From: Nocardia arthritidis
GTDB lineage: Bacteria > Actinomycetota > Actinomycetes > Mycobacteriales > Mycobacteriaceae
Assembly: GCF_011801145.1 (NCBI RefSeq)
Contig: NZ_CP046172.1
Coordinates: forward strand, 9,114,001-9,178,000
Direction of reading: 5' to 3'
Length of the DNA stretch: 64,000 nt
Shown here: in pieces, positions 1 to 8,335 of the stretch
Layout of the letters: every line of letters starts with the position of its first letter
Numbering within the stretch: the first letter of the stretch is position 1
The notes under the pieces: model-generated
The model's database searches: none
Seen by the model: only the letters and a program-made list of their open reading frames with translations
Told to the model about the DNA's origin: nothing
Translations under genes and position numbers: made by a program

Positions 1-658
1 GCTTGCTCGGCACCACCTTCGGCTGGGTGGTGACCGGCAGCGGCGGCGGTTCGACCGGCGGCGTGCTGCGCGGGTGGTGGCCCGGCTCCTCGGGGCCGAT
101 GCCGTGCATGAGCACGTTGCGGACGGCGTTGTTGAGGTTCGGGTCGATATCGCCGCCGCTGCGGCCGACGAGGGTGGTGTACGTGGTCTGCACCAGCTCG
201 TCGTTCTGCGCGGTGACGATGTTCTTGGTGACGATGATGTCGCCACCGAAGGCCTGCCGGAACGAGTGCAGGTAGACATCGCAGGTCAACTGGTCGCCGA
301 CCTTGATGGGCCGGTGGAATTCCAGGATCTGGTCGGTCTGCATGATCTGGCTCAGGTCGTAGCCGGTGACGATCTGCTCGAACAGCTTGCGCTGGGCCAG
401 GATTCCGACCAGCGAGATGAAGGTGAGCGGCGCGAGCAGGCCGTCGTAGCCGTACTCCTGCGCGACGTCCTCGTCCCAGTGCACCGGGTGGTAGTCCTGC
501 ACGGCGCGGGCGTATTCGCGGACCTTCTCGCGACCGACCTCGTAGTAGTCGTCGACGCGGTAGTGGTGACCGACCATGGCCGCCGCGTGCGCAGCGGGGT
601 CGAAGTCCTCGGCTCCGACCGCCTGGACCGCTTCGTCTGTACCGGTGTTGATTGTCAC
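1..658 (-). CDS. hadA: Fused (3R)-hydroxyacyl-ACP dehydratase, HadA domain plus start of linker (3' end outside window)
   Basis: This is a MaoC/hot-dog dehydratase of the FAS-II cycle that dehydrates 3-hydroxyacyl-ACP during mycolic acid elongation. The first 180 or so residues match HadA, with segments such as HHYRVDDYYEVGREKVREYA and IIVTKNIVT. The usual HadA ends at about 158 residues. Here the frame continues through a proline-rich linker (RSTPPVEPPPLP) and runs off the left edge, which fits the HadA/HadB fusion I recall being annotated in Nocardia and relatives. The GTG at 658 gives a 27-residue extension; the ATG at 577 is the alternative start, and neither has a clear ribosome site. 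It lies downstream of rpmG, as hadA does in M. tuberculosis. The fusion itself is inferred because the HadB part lies outside the window. Confidence 0.85.
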   Translation of the reverse strand, partial: MTINTGTDEAVQAVGAEDFDPAAHAAAMVGHHYRVDDYYEVGREKVREYARAVQDYHPVHWDEDVAQEYGYDGLLAPLTFISLVGILAQRKLFEQIVTGYDLSQIMQTDQILEFHRPIKVGDQLTCDVYLHSFRQAFGGDIIVTKNIVTAQNDELVQTTYTTLVGRSGGDIDPNLNNAVRNVLMHGIGPEEPGHHPRSTPPVEPPPLPVTTQPKVVPSK

Positions 659-876
659 GTGGAGGACTGTACCTATCTGACTCCGCGACCCGGAGTCGGC
701 GGAGCGATCACGACCCGGCCGACCTCCGGCCGCGACATGACCGCGTTGGTGGTTGTGTCCGATCTTCGCGCGTTCAGCGACCGCACATACCCGTGAAACG
801 CGTCAGGGCCGGACGGATGTCCGGCCCTCGCAGTTCCACGGAACCCAACCACGCGGTACTGCACGCGTGGCGCGAA

Positions 877-1047
877 TCAGCGGGATTCGCGGTGCGCCCG
901 GTGCGTGCCACAGTTCGGGCAGAACTTCTTCAGCTCCAGCCGATCCGGGTCGTTACGCCGGTTCTTCTTGGTGATGTAGTTACGGTGCTTGCACTGCTCG
1001 CAGGCCAAGGTGATCTTTGGCCGGATATCAGTGGACTTCGCGGCCAC
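877..1047 (-). CDS. rpmG: 50S ribosomal protein bL33
   Basis: A 56-residue ribosomal protein of the large subunit, starting with GTG at 1047. It contains two CxxC pairs (CEQC near residue 16 and CPNC near residue 43), so it is the zinc-binding C+ form. The [20 protein letters not shown] type core is diagnostic of bL33. It sits between tRNA-Met and hadA on the same strand, the arrangement known from mycobacteria (rpmG2-hadA). The next gene starts about 220 bp downstream. Confidence 0.95.
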   Translation of the reverse strand: MAAKSTDIRPKITLACEQCKHRNYITKKNRRNDPDRLELKKFCPNCGTHRAHRESR

Positions 1048-1095
1048 GATTCTGCCTTCTTTCCGGTCAACCAGAGGGGGTCAATCAGTATGGGG

Positions 1096-1168
1096 TAGCG
1101 ATGGCCGGACTTGAACCGGCGACACAACGATTATGAGTCGTTTGCTCTACCGACTGAGCTACACCGCC
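1096..1168 (-). tRNA. tRNA-Met (CAT)
   Basis: The 73-nt minus-strand cloverleaf has acceptor 5' GGCGGTG paired with CATCGCT (including G-U pairs), a D arm with AGCTCAGTCGGTAGAGC, an anticodon loop containing CAT, and a T arm GCCGG-TTCAAGT-CCGGC. The discriminator is A. CCA is not clearly encoded. The lack of initiator features (a C1-A72 type mismatch or three G-C pairs in the anticodon stem) points to the elongator species. Confidence 0.93.
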
Positions 1169-1235
1169 ATGCGCGGTCTGCACAGCGGCGCCCGGCTCTG
1201 GAGTGCCAAACCCGGTCACCACCGGCAATCCGGCG

Positions 1236-1308
1236 AGCCCCCTAACGGAATCGAACCGTTGACCTTTTCCTTACCATGGAAACGCTCTGCCGACTGAGCT
1301 AAGGGGGC
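1236..1308 (-). tRNA. tRNA-Thr (GGT)
   Basis: A 73-nt minus-strand tRNA. The acceptor GCCCCCT pairs with AGGGGGC, the anticodon loop is ATGGTAA giving GGT, and the T arm is AACGG-TTCGATT-CCGTT. The discriminator is T, usual for threonine tRNAs. It is 67 bp upstream of tRNA-Met and probably co-transcribed with it and rpmG. Confidence 0.95.
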
Positions 1309-1993
1309 ATGACTACATCCGCACCGAGACTGCTTTCGACAACCCCGGGGCGGTGAAGCCTTGAACGAGGTTACACACTCCCCCGTCCCACCTCCAAACC
1401 GCGTGGTCAAACCAGGTTTTGAAACCACTGCCCGCCCGCTGTGAACCCGGCCCCTCCGCCGGAGCGGATTAGATCACCGCCGATGGCACCCGGTTGGGCA
1501 CGCCGCGCCAAAACGCCCGTTCCGACGAATCGGCAAGTTGGGTTGTCTGCAAGTTCCGAATCGGACTGAATCGCGCGAGGTATCCGCAGGCCCGCTTCAT
1601 CAGCCGCCCCACCAGTCCCCATCCGGTCACCAACCACAATCGGGCCCACCCAAAGCTCGAACGGTCTCTGCACCTGATACCCCGCCACACCACATGCCCC
1701 GACCTAACGCCGCACCCCGTCTCACAACCGTGCACACAATGCACGGGGTGCCCGGCTCCAAATGAGGGTTCGAACACCCCCACCAGTAACGCACTCAGTA
1801 AGAAGGCCCCGGGATAGCCATCGATCAACCAGACTCCAACGCCCCCAACAAATCCCACCACCCAAACCGCAACAACCCCTAAAAACACAACCACCCATCA
1901 AGGGGGCAAGGGGCGGAGCCCCGTGGGGGGTTCGGGGGGCAAAGCCCCGCCGGGCGGGGTGTGGGGTTGCACCCCCACAAAGCACAACGAAAA
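1309..1993. other. Non-coding stretch between tRNA-Thr and tRNA-Tyr
   Basis: I see no credible gene here. Open frames exist on both strands but have unusual composition, no ribosome sites and overlap each other. The stretch holds one copy of a dispersed 50-bp repeat (1709-1758). At 1900-1978 there is a run of very G/C-rich short inverted repeats, for example GGGGCGGAGCCCC, CCCCGCCGGGCGGGG and GTGGGGTTGCACCCCCAC. Confidence 0.6.
1709..1758 (+). repeat. Dispersed 50-bp intergenic repeat, copy A
   Basis: This stretch aligns without gaps to 17948-17997 with 40 of 50 identical positions. Each copy contains an internal inverted repeat, CACCCCGT near the left end and the complementary ACGGGGTG (A copy: CACGGGGTG) near the right, so it could fold into a stem with a loop of about 20 nt. 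Both copies lie outside genes and in the same orientation. Confidence 0.55.
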
Positions 1994-2030
1994 GCGACCC
2001 CTGTACGCGCTTTCTGCGTACAGGGGTCGC
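1994..2030 (-). terminator. Intrinsic terminator of tRNA-Tyr
   Basis: A perfect 15-bp stem (GCGACCCCTGTACGC, 1994-2008, with its complement at 2016-2030) and a 7-nt loop. On the minus strand the stem is followed by TTTTCGTT, so it terminates the transcript of the tRNA-Tyr gene lying 14 bp upstream. Confidence 0.9.
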
Positions 2031-2043
2031 CCAGGAGCGTTCG

Positions 2044-2126
2044 TGGCAGGTGTAGGATTCGAACCTACGTAGGCTTTCACCGACAGATTTACAGTCTGCT
2101 CCCATTGGCCGCTCGGGCAACCTGCC
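2044..2126 (-). tRNA. tRNA-Tyr (GTA)
   Basis: An 83-nt class II tRNA with a long variable arm. The acceptor GGCAGGT pairs with ACCTGCC, the anticodon loop is CTGTAAA (GTA), and the T arm is GTAGG-TTCGAAT-CCTAC. The discriminator is A and CCA is not fully encoded. It is followed directly by a strong terminator. Confidence 0.95.
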
Positions 2127-2298
2127 GTTCGCGCACTGTTTTGGTGCGGTGAGCAGAATACAACGTACCCTCCCCTGAAATGCAAACCGGCTGGCTATCG
2201 GCCGTGCGACGGGACTAACGTGCTCCTTCCGGGTAGAACTGACGATGCCGGTTTTCCGGCGTTCGTGACCCGTCGGACCGTCTGGACAGGAGCGCAGT

Positions 2299-2790
2299 GT
2301 GGCTGATTCGTCTTTCGATGTTGTGAGCAAGGTTGACCGGCAGGAGGTCGACAACGCCCTTCATCAGGCGGAGAAGGAGCTGAACACCCGTTATGACTTC
2401 CGTAACACGGGCGCGAAGATCGAGTGGTCCGGCGAGGACAAGATCGTGTTGTCCGCGGAGGCGGAGGAGCGGGTGAAGGCGGCCTTGGATGTGTTCAAGG
2501 AGAAGCTGATTCGCCGCGATATCTCGTTGAAGGCGTTCGATGCGGGTGAGCCGCAGCAGTCGGGGAAGTCGTATCGGATCACCGGCACGCTGGTGCAGGG
2601 TATCGATACCGAGCATGCGAAGAAGATTTCGAAGAAGATCCGCGATGAGGGCCCGAAGGGTGTTAAGGCCCAGATTCAGGGCGATGAGCTGCGGGTGAGC
2701 AGTAAGAAGCGGGATGATTTGCAGGCCGTGATCGCGCTGTTGAAGGGCGAGGATTTCGGTATCGCGCTGCAGTTCGTCAACTACCGCTAG
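2299..2790 (+). CDS. YajQ family nucleotide-binding protein
   Basis: A 163-residue cytosolic protein of the YajQ/UPF0234 family, which has two ferredoxin-like folds and binds nucleotides; some members bind cyclic di-GMP. Typical segments are present: [18 protein letters not shown] at the N terminus, [11 protein letters not shown] in the middle, and the C-terminal [20 protein letters not shown] followed by NYR. The start is the GTG at 2299, preceded by GGACAGGAG. The next gene, a MarR regulator, begins 6 bp after the stop, so the two are probably co-transcribed. The M. tuberculosis counterpart, Rv0566c, also lies near htpX. The molecular role in actinomycetes is unclear. Confidence 0.92.
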   Translation: MADSSFDVVSKVDRQEVDNALHQAEKELNTRYDFRNTGAKIEWSGEDKIVLSAEAEERVKAALDVFKEKLIRRDISLKAFDAGEPQQSGKSYRITGTLVQGIDTEHAKKISKKIRDEGPKGVKAQIQGDELRVSSKKRDDLQAVIALLKGEDFGIALQFVNYR

Positions 2791-2796
2791 GAACGT

Positions 2797-3258
2797 ATGC
2801 CGGACGAGCGTGGCGCCGGGGTCGATGAGAGTATCCGGACGCTGTTGTTGTTGATGCCGCGGGTGGTGGGCCGGGCGAAGCGGTTGCGGGTTCCGCCGGA
2901 GCTGGAGTCGTTTTCGCTTGCGCCGCGGCATCTTTCGCTGTTGGCGAATCTGGTGTTCGACGGGCCGACGTCGATCAACGAGTTGGCGGCGCGGCTGGAG
3001 GTCGCGCCGACGACGGTGAGTTTGATGGTGGGCGAGTTGAGCAGGCAGGGCGTGTTGGAGCGGCGCGAGGATGCGGCGGATCGCAGGCGGGTGCTCGTGG
3101 GGATCGCGGCGGCCCATCAGAAGGCGGTGAACAAGTGGCTCGGGCGCAGCGCGCAGGCGTGGCGTTCGGTGCTGGAACCGCTTGCGCCGGAACAGCGTCG
3201 GTTGTTCGTCGAGACGTTCCGGGCGTATGAGGAGCGGTTGGCGGCGGACGAGACTTAG
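2797..3258 (+). CDS. MarR family transcriptional regulator
   Basis: A 153-residue winged-helix DNA-binding protein. The helix-turn-helix lies near residues 66-90 ([20 protein letters not shown]), followed by the wing [16 protein letters not shown], a typical MarR signature with the DRR turn. Family members act as dimers and usually repress nearby genes in response to small ligands. It starts 6 bp after yajQ, and its stop overlaps the end of the convergent htpX by 4 bp. The target and ligand cannot be told from the sequence. Confidence 0.88.
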   Translation: MPDERGAGVDESIRTLLLLMPRVVGRAKRLRVPPELESFSLAPRHLSLLANLVFDGPTSINELAARLEVAPTTVSLMVGELSRQGVLERREDAADRRRVLVGIAAAHQKAVNKWLGRSAQAWRSVLEPLAPEQRRLFVETFRAYEERLAADET

Positions 3259-4130
3259 CGCCGCCCGCCCGCCATATCCTCGAGCCGGGCGATCCGGTCG
3301 GCCATCGACGGGTGGGTGGAGAACCAGCGGGCGGCGCGCTCGCCCGCGCGGAACGGGTTGGCGATCATCAGGTGTGACTGGGCGGTCAGCTGCGGTTCAG
3401 GCGGCAGTGGGGCGGCCTGTACGCCGCGTTCCAGTTTGCGCAGTGCCGACGCCAATGCCAGTGGGTCGCCGGTTAATTCGGCGCCGGATTGATCGGCCTG
3501 GTATTCCCTCGAGCGGGAGACGGCGAGCCGGATGAGGCTGGCCGCGATGGGGCCGAGCAGCGAAACCAGCAGCACGCCGAAGATGTTGGGGCCCTCGCCA
3601 TCTCGGCCGCCGCCGAACATGGAGGCGAAGAACGCGAGATTCGCCAGGCCGGAGATGACGGCGGCGAGCGCGCCCGCGATCGATGAGATCAGGATGTCGC
3701 GGTTGTAGACGTGCGACAGCTCGTGACCGAGCACCGCGCGGAGTTCGCGTTCGTCGAGGATTTGCAGGATGCCGCTGGTACAGCAGACGGCGGCGTGGCG
3801 CGGGTTGCGGCCGGTGGCGAAGGCGTTGGGCGCGTTGGTGGGGCTGATGTAGAGCCGGGGCATCGGCTGACGCGCGGTGGTGGCGAGTTCCCGCACGATG
3901 CGGTAGATGACCGGCGCCTCCAATTCGCTGACCGGCTGGGCGTGCATGGCCTTCAACGCGATCTTGTCGCTGTTGAAATACGCCCACGCGTTCATGCCGA
4001 CGGCCAGCAGGATGGCCAGGAACAGGATGGTCGGGCTGCGGAACATCGCCCCGGCGAACACGATCAGCGCGGAGAGCCCGACCATCAGCCCGAACGTTTT
4101 CAGTCCATTCGCATACCCGTGCGTGTGCAT
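3255..4130 (-). CDS. htpX: HtpX-type zinc metalloprotease (M48)
   Basis: A 291-residue membrane protease involved in quality control of membrane proteins. Two transmembrane segments lie near residues 12-50 and two more near 147-172 and 182-205. The zinc site HELSH is at residues 136-140, with the third ligand in [17 protein letters not shown] (E209). The length matches actinobacterial HtpX (about 286 residues). It starts at ATG 4130, converges on the MarR gene, and lies downstream of the polyprenyl diphosphate synthase, the same neighbours as in M. tuberculosis (Rv0562-Rv0563). Confidence 0.95.
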   Translation of the reverse strand: MHTHGYANGLKTFGLMVGLSALIVFAGAMFRSPTILFLAILLAVGMNAWAYFNSDKIALKAMHAQPVSELEAPVIYRIVRELATTARQPMPRLYISPTNAPNAFATGRNPRHAAVCCTSGILQILDERELRAVLGHELSHVYNRDILISSIAGALAAVISGLANLAFFASMFGGGRDGEGPNIFGVLLVSLLGPIAASLIRLAVSRSREYQADQSGAELTGDPLALASALRKLERGVQAAPLPPEPQLTAQSHLMIANPFRAGERAARWFSTHPSMADRIARLEDMAGGRR

Positions 4131-4266
4131 CTAGCCCGTCCGCCTCTCGCGTCTACGAATTCAGCTGCCGCGTCGACATCGTCTCGCGTGTGCATTACAC
4201 CAGGTCAACGACGGAAGTTGACCGAAGGTTCCGAATCGGAGTGTGAGTGGGCGGACGGACCGGTGG

Positions 4267-5322
4267 TTATCCGACCCGTTCGATGGTGTAGCGGACCAGG
4301 TGTTCCAGCGCGTCGTTGGCCGGTCCGGACGGCAGCGCGGACAGTTCCGCATGCGCCAGATCGGCGTAGCCCTGCAGCTTTTCCTTGGCCAGCACCATGC
4401 CGCGGGAACGCGACAGCAGTTCGAGTGCCTCCGCCACCTCGTCGTCGGTGTGCAGCGGGTGGGCGAGCAGTTTGCGCAGGCGGTCGCCCTCGGCGCCGTC
4501 GTCGCGCAGCGCGTACAGCACCGGCAGGGTGTGCACGCCCTCGCGCAGGTCGGTGCCCGGGGTTTTGCCGGACTGTTCGGAGACCGAGGCGATGTCGATG
4601 ATGTCGTCGGAGATCTGGAATGCGGTGCCGACGGCGTCGCCGAGCCGGGCGAGCCGTTCGACGTGGTCGGGGCCCGCACCGGAGAAGGTGCCGCCGAAGC
4701 GGCCGGAGGCGGCGATCAGCGAGCCGGTCTTCTCCCACACCACGCGCAGGTAGTGCTCGACCTTGTCCTGTGATTCGCGGGCGCCCATGGTTTCCCGCAT
4801 TTGGCCGGTGACGAGTTCGGCGAAGGTTTCGGCGATGATGCGCACCGCGTCGGGGCCGAGGGTGGAGGTGAGCCGGGAGGCGTGCGCGAACAGGTAGTCG
4901 CCCGCCAGGATGGCGATATTGTTCCCCCAGCGCGAGTTGACGCTCTGCGCGCCGCGGCGCATCGACGCCTCGTCCATCACGTCGTCGTGGTACAGGGTGG
5001 CCAGGTGCACCAGTTCCACCACGGTGGCCGCGGTGATCAGCGCCGGGTCGGTGGGGCGCGGGCCGAGCTGACCGGTGAGGATGGTGAACAGCGGTCGGAA
5101 TCGCTTGCCGCCGGCCTTGGCCAGGTGCAGCGCCGCCTCCTGTAGGAATTCCTCCCCGTCGGACAGTTCGGCTACGAGCAGCTTCTCGACCTCTTCGAGG
5201 CCGTTGCGCACCGTCTCGGCGAGCTCGAGGTCGCCGAGGTCGACCCCGGCCACCACCGTGCCCTCCCCGTCGGCTCCGCCTCCTACCCTCTCCGAGTGCT
5301 GATCCACAGCCGATGTGCTCAT
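4267..5322 (-). CDS. Trans-polyprenyl diphosphate synthase (GrcC-type)
   Basis: A 351-residue enzyme that condenses isopentenyl diphosphate onto an allylic diphosphate to build the long isoprenoid chain, very likely the menaquinone side chain attached by MenA. The two aspartate-rich motifs are DDVMDE (residues 113-118) and DDIID (239-243), and the GGKRFRP substrate motif is near 71. The ATG at 5322 was chosen because GGGAGAAG lies just upstream; an in-frame start ten codons earlier lacks one. It is divergent from menJ with a 209-bp shared promoter region. The M. tuberculosis equivalent is grcC1, Rv0562. Chain length cannot be read directly. Confidence 0.92.
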   Translation of the reverse strand: MSTSAVDQHSERVGGGADGEGTVVAGVDLGDLELAETVRNGLEEVEKLLVAELSDGEEFLQEAALHLAKAGGKRFRPLFTILTGQLGPRPTDPALITAATVVELVHLATLYHDDVMDEASMRRGAQSVNSRWGNNIAILAGDYLFAHASRLTSTLGPDAVRIIAETFAELVTGQMRETMGARESQDKVEHYLRVVWEKTGSLIAASGRFGGTFSGAGPDHVERLARLGDAVGTAFQISDDIIDIASVSEQSGKTPGTDLREGVHTLPVLYALRDDGAEGDRLRKLLAHPLHTDDEVAEALELLSRSRGMVLAKEKLQGYADLAHAELSALPSGPANDALEHLVRYTIERVG

Positions 5323-5531
5323 CTCTTCTCCCAGCGCTGCGTCCGACCCCACGGTAGAGAACCTAGCGTGTCCCCGTCCGATGGCCCATGAACACCGTCA
5401 CTATGCGGTGTACCAGACACTTTCGCATACGCTCGCACACGAGTCGGTTACCCACACTCGCAGACACTATTGAGCGACCGCGCGCCAGGTGATATCCCCT
5501 TCATCGACACCGCCGAGATCGTCCTGCGAGT

Positions 5532-6821
5532 ATGGACGCCATGGGTGCACCGGACGTAACTCCCGCAACCGAACCCGGGGACGCTCCCGGCGCGCTGCCC
5601 GACCGGGCCGAGGTGCTCGTCGTCGGCGCGGGCCCGGCGGGTTCGGCGGCGGCCGCGTGGGCGGCGCGGGCGGGCCGGGACGTATTGTTGCTCGATTCCG
5701 CGGTATTCCCACGTGACAAGACCTGCGGCGACGGTTTGACACCGCGCGCGACCGCGGAGTTGGAACATCTCGGGCTCGGCGAATGGGTGCGCGCGCACAC
5801 CGTGAACCACGGCCTGCGACTGTCCGGATTCGGGTGCGAGGTGCAGCTGCCGTGGCCGGGCGGGTCCTTCCCGACATATGGAAGTGCCGTTCCCCGAACG
5901 GAACTCGACGACAAACTGCGTGAGACGGCGGTGAAGTCCGGCGCGGCGATGGTGGACGGCGCGAAGGTGGTCGATATCACCCGCGAGGGCGACCGGATCA
6001 CCGGTGTGATCGTCAAGACCGCTTCCGGCGCCCGCACCATCGGCTGCCGCACGCTCGTCGTCGCCGACGGTGTGCGCTCCCCCGTCGGCAAGATGCTCGG
6101 GCGCACCTGGCATCGGCGCTATGCGTACGGCACCGCGGCGCGCGCGTACATCAAGTCCGGGCGCAGCGACGATCAATGGATCACTTCGCATTTGGAATTG
6201 CGCAACGCCGCCGGTGAGCTGGTGCCCGGCTACGGCTGGGTGTTCCCGCTCGGCAACGGCGAGGTGAATATCGGCGTCGGCTCGCTGGCCACCGAGCGGC
6301 GGCCCGCGCATATCGCGCTGAAACCGTTGCTGGAGCACTACACCGGGCTGCGCAGCGCGGAGTGGCAGTTCGACGGTCCGGTGCGCGCCGTCGCCTCGGC
6401 ACTGCTGCCGATGGGCGGTGCGGTGTCGAATGTGGCCGGGCGCAACTGGGCGCTGGTCGGTGACGCGGCGGGCTGTGTGAACCCGTTGAACGGCGAGGGC
6501 ATCGACTACGGCTTGGAGGGCGGGCGCCTGCTGACCGGGCTGTTGGACGAGCCGGATCTCACGAGGGTGTGGCCGGAGCTGCTGCGGGCCCGCTACGGAC
6601 GTACCTTCTCGGTGGCGCGACGAATCGCCGCGCTGGCCACTCATCCGCGCATGGTGCCGCTGGGCGGGCCGCCGGTGCTGCGGTCGAAGTACTTGCAGCG
6701 CACCGCCGTTCGAGTGATGGGCAATCTGGTCACCGACGAGGACGCCGACGTGACCGCGTGGGCGTGGCGGACGGCGGGACGCGCGTCGATGCGTCTCGAC
6801 CAACTACAGCCCTTCGCGTAG
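5532..6821 (+). CDS. menJ: Geranylgeranyl reductase family FAD protein, menaquinone reductase MenJ
   Basis: A 429-residue flavoprotein expected to hydrogenate one or more isoprene units of the menaquinone side chain. It has the FAD-binding GAGPAGSAAA at residues 32-41, the DKTCGDGLTPRA active-site region near 62-73, and GDAAGCVNPLNGEGIDYGLE near 308. These fit the geranylgeranyl reductase subgroup of the PHBH fold. It is divergent from the polyprenyl synthase, as in M. tuberculosis, where MenJ is Rv0561c. The 10-bp gap to the AraC gene suggests co-transcription. The degree of saturation is inferred only. Confidence 0.9.
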   Translation: MDAMGAPDVTPATEPGDAPGALPDRAEVLVVGAGPAGSAAAAWAARAGRDVLLLDSAVFPRDKTCGDGLTPRATAELEHLGLGEWVRAHTVNHGLRLSGFGCEVQLPWPGGSFPTYGSAVPRTELDDKLRETAVKSGAAMVDGAKVVDITREGDRITGVIVKTASGARTIGCRTLVVADGVRSPVGKMLGRTWHRRYAYGTAARAYIKSGRSDDQWITSHLELRNAAGELVPGYGWVFPLGNGEVNIGVGSLATERRPAHIALKPLLEHYTGLRSAEWQFDGPVRAVASALLPMGGAVSNVAGRNWALVGDAAGCVNPLNGEGIDYGLEGGRLLTGLLDEPDLTRVWPELLRARYGRTFSVARRIAALATHPRMVPLGGPPVLRSKYLQRTAVRVMGNLVTDEDADVTAWAWRTAGRASMRLDQLQPFA

Positions 6822-6831
6822 GGGCACCGCG

Positions 6832-7257
6832 ATGGCGCGGCCCGAGCGGACGCAGCCGCCGCTGCAGCTGCTCACCCATCTGCGCCGGGCGCGCGATCAC
6901 GCCGACCGCAACTATGCCGAGCCGCTGGATCTCGACGAATTGGCCGCTGCCGCAGGGATTTCCAAATACCACTTCCTGCGCGCGTTCGCCGCAGTGTACG
7001 GGGTGACGCCCGCGGCCTATCTGGCCGAGCGGCGGATCGAGCGCGCGCAGGATTTGCTGCGTGCGACGAACCTGATGGTCACCGAGGTGTGCATGCTGGT
7101 CGGATACAGCAGCCTCGGGTCGTTCAGCAGTAAGTTCCGGGAGCTGGTCGGGGTGACGCCGTCGGAGTATCAGGCGAAATTCGCCGATGGCGCGCCCCGG
7201 ATTCCGGGTTGCTACGTCTTCATGCACGGGCTCTCGGATTGCAAACCCCGCGCCTGA
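6832..7257 (+). CDS. AraC family regulator, DNA-binding domain only
   Basis: A 141-residue protein consisting almost only of the two AraC helix-turn-helix motifs (LDLDELAAAAGISKYHFLRA and VTEVCMLVGYSSLGSFSSKF, followed by GVTPSEY). There is no N-terminal ligand domain, and the C-terminal 25 residues are unassigned. It starts 10 bp after menJ, and a VOC protein gene follows 55 bp downstream. A regulator/VOC pair of this kind is common in actinomycetes, so it probably controls the VOC gene. Confidence 0.88.
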   Translation: MARPERTQPPLQLLTHLRRARDHADRNYAEPLDLDELAAAAGISKYHFLRAFAAVYGVTPAAYLAERRIERAQDLLRATNLMVTEVCMLVGYSSLGSFSSKFRELVGVTPSEYQAKFADGAPRIPGCYVFMHGLSDCKPRA

Positions 7258-7312
7258 TATTTCCGCAATTCCGGAGAAGCACACGCGACCGCCCCGGCGA
7301 TAGCCTGCTCGC

Positions 7313-7747
7313 ATGACGATCACCAATGTTTCCCTGACCACGATCTATGTCACCGATCAGGATGCGGCCAAGCAGTGGTACATCGAAAAGCTCGGTTTCG
7401 TCGAGCACACCGATATCACGATGGGCGACAACGGTTTTCGCTGGGTCACCGTCGTACTGCCGAATCACCCGGAGCTGGAGGTGACGCTGATGATCCCCGG
7501 GCCGCCGCTGGACGAGAACTATGCCGAGGCGGTCCGGCGGGCGCTGGCCAGCGGCACGCACGGCGCGCTCGGGCTGCGAACCGACAACTGCAAGAAGACC
7601 TTCGACGAGCTGACCGCCAAGGGCGTCGAATCCATCCAGCCGCCCGCGGAGCGTCCGTACGGCACCGAGGCGATCATCCGGGACAACTCCGGCAATTGGC
7701 TGGTGCTGGTGGAGCCCAAGGAGTTCACGCCCTCGGACTTCGCGTGA
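7313..7747 (+). CDS. VOC (glyoxalase/bleomycin resistance) family protein
   Basis: A 144-residue protein with two beta-alpha-beta-beta-beta modules of the vicinal oxygen chelate fold: VSLTTIYVTDQDAAKQWYIE at the start and GTEAIIRDNSGNWLVLVEP near the end. A likely metal ligand is the H33 region (VEHTD), with E131 near the C terminus. It lies just downstream of an AraC-type regulator. The substrate is unknown; such proteins may be dioxygenases, isomerases, thiol-adduct lyases or binding proteins. Confidence 0.82.
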   Translation: MTITNVSLTTIYVTDQDAAKQWYIEKLGFVEHTDITMGDNGFRWVTVVLPNHPELEVTLMIPGPPLDENYAEAVRRALASGTHGALGLRTDNCKKTFDELTAKGVESIQPPAERPYGTEAIIRDNSGNWLVLVEPKEFTPSDFA

Positions 7748-7788
7748 CCTCCCCGGCGTCCCCGGGCAGGGGACGCGGGGGTTGTCGG

Positions 7789-8295
7789 TCACACCGCGGA
7801 CTGGGTGGCGTACCACTCCTCGATGAATTTGCGCTCGCTGTTGAGCACCCGGTGGTGCAGCTGTTCGGCGAGCGGTTCGATCGCGCCGCCGACCACCGGC
7901 ACCTTCACCTGCACGGTGCCGACCACCTCGATCTCGGAACCCTCTGCGGTGGAACGCATTTCGTAGGTGCCGGACATCTCGGTGACGATGCCCTGGGTGG
8001 CTCCGGCGAACGAACCCCTGGCGACCTCGCCGTCGAGCGCGCCCCAGTTGTCGGTGCGCTCCAGCACCAGCTGGCTCTTGAGCACCTTGCTCACGATGCT
8101 GGGAACCTTTTCGTCACTTGCCTTTTCGGTCATATGGATGCGAATGGTGTTGTCGCCCTCGGGATGCGACAGCTCCAGGGTCGCCGTCTCGGCCCCGGCG
8201 AAACGGGCATGCCAGAGCTCGTCGTTGGTTACCGCCCGGTGAAGCTCTTCTACCGGGACGGTGTAGGGCACGGTGAAGCTGAATTTTCGGGACAT
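7789..8295 (-). CDS. DUF2505 family protein (START/SRPBCC-like)
   Basis: A 168-residue protein starting at ATG 8295 with MSRKFSFTVPYTVPVEELHR. It fits DUF2505, a small actinobacterial family related to the SRPBCC/START fold (a hydrophobic ligand cavity), with the central IVSKVLKSQLVLERTDNWG and the C-terminal VVGGAIEPLAEQLHHRVLNS. An upstream in-frame extension into the DUF3592 gene is unlikely because it would overlap that gene. It is divergent from the DUF3592 gene (40-bp gap). Function unknown. Confidence 0.8.
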   Translation of the reverse strand: MSRKFSFTVPYTVPVEELHRAVTNDELWHARFAGAETATLELSHPEGDNTIRIHMTEKASDEKVPSIVSKVLKSQLVLERTDNWGALDGEVARGSFAGATQGIVTEMSGTYEMRSTAEGSEIEVVGTVQVKVPVVGGAIEPLAEQLHHRVLNSERKFIEEWYATQSAV

Positions 8296-8335
8296 GGCCG
8301 CACACGGTAGCCGAGCCGCGAAGTAGCCTGTTGCG

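Noticed and set aside
1216..1428. Small minus-strand frame reading LAQSAERFHGKEKVNGSIPL
   Set aside because: This is the translated tRNA-Thr gene; the same artefact (GSNPTPAT) occurs over tRNA-Tyr at 1898-2185.
1469..1894. Minus-strand 141-codon frame with a hydrophobic start
   Set aside because: No ribosome site, overlapping frames on the other strand look equally gene-like, and the C-terminal part has odd composition.
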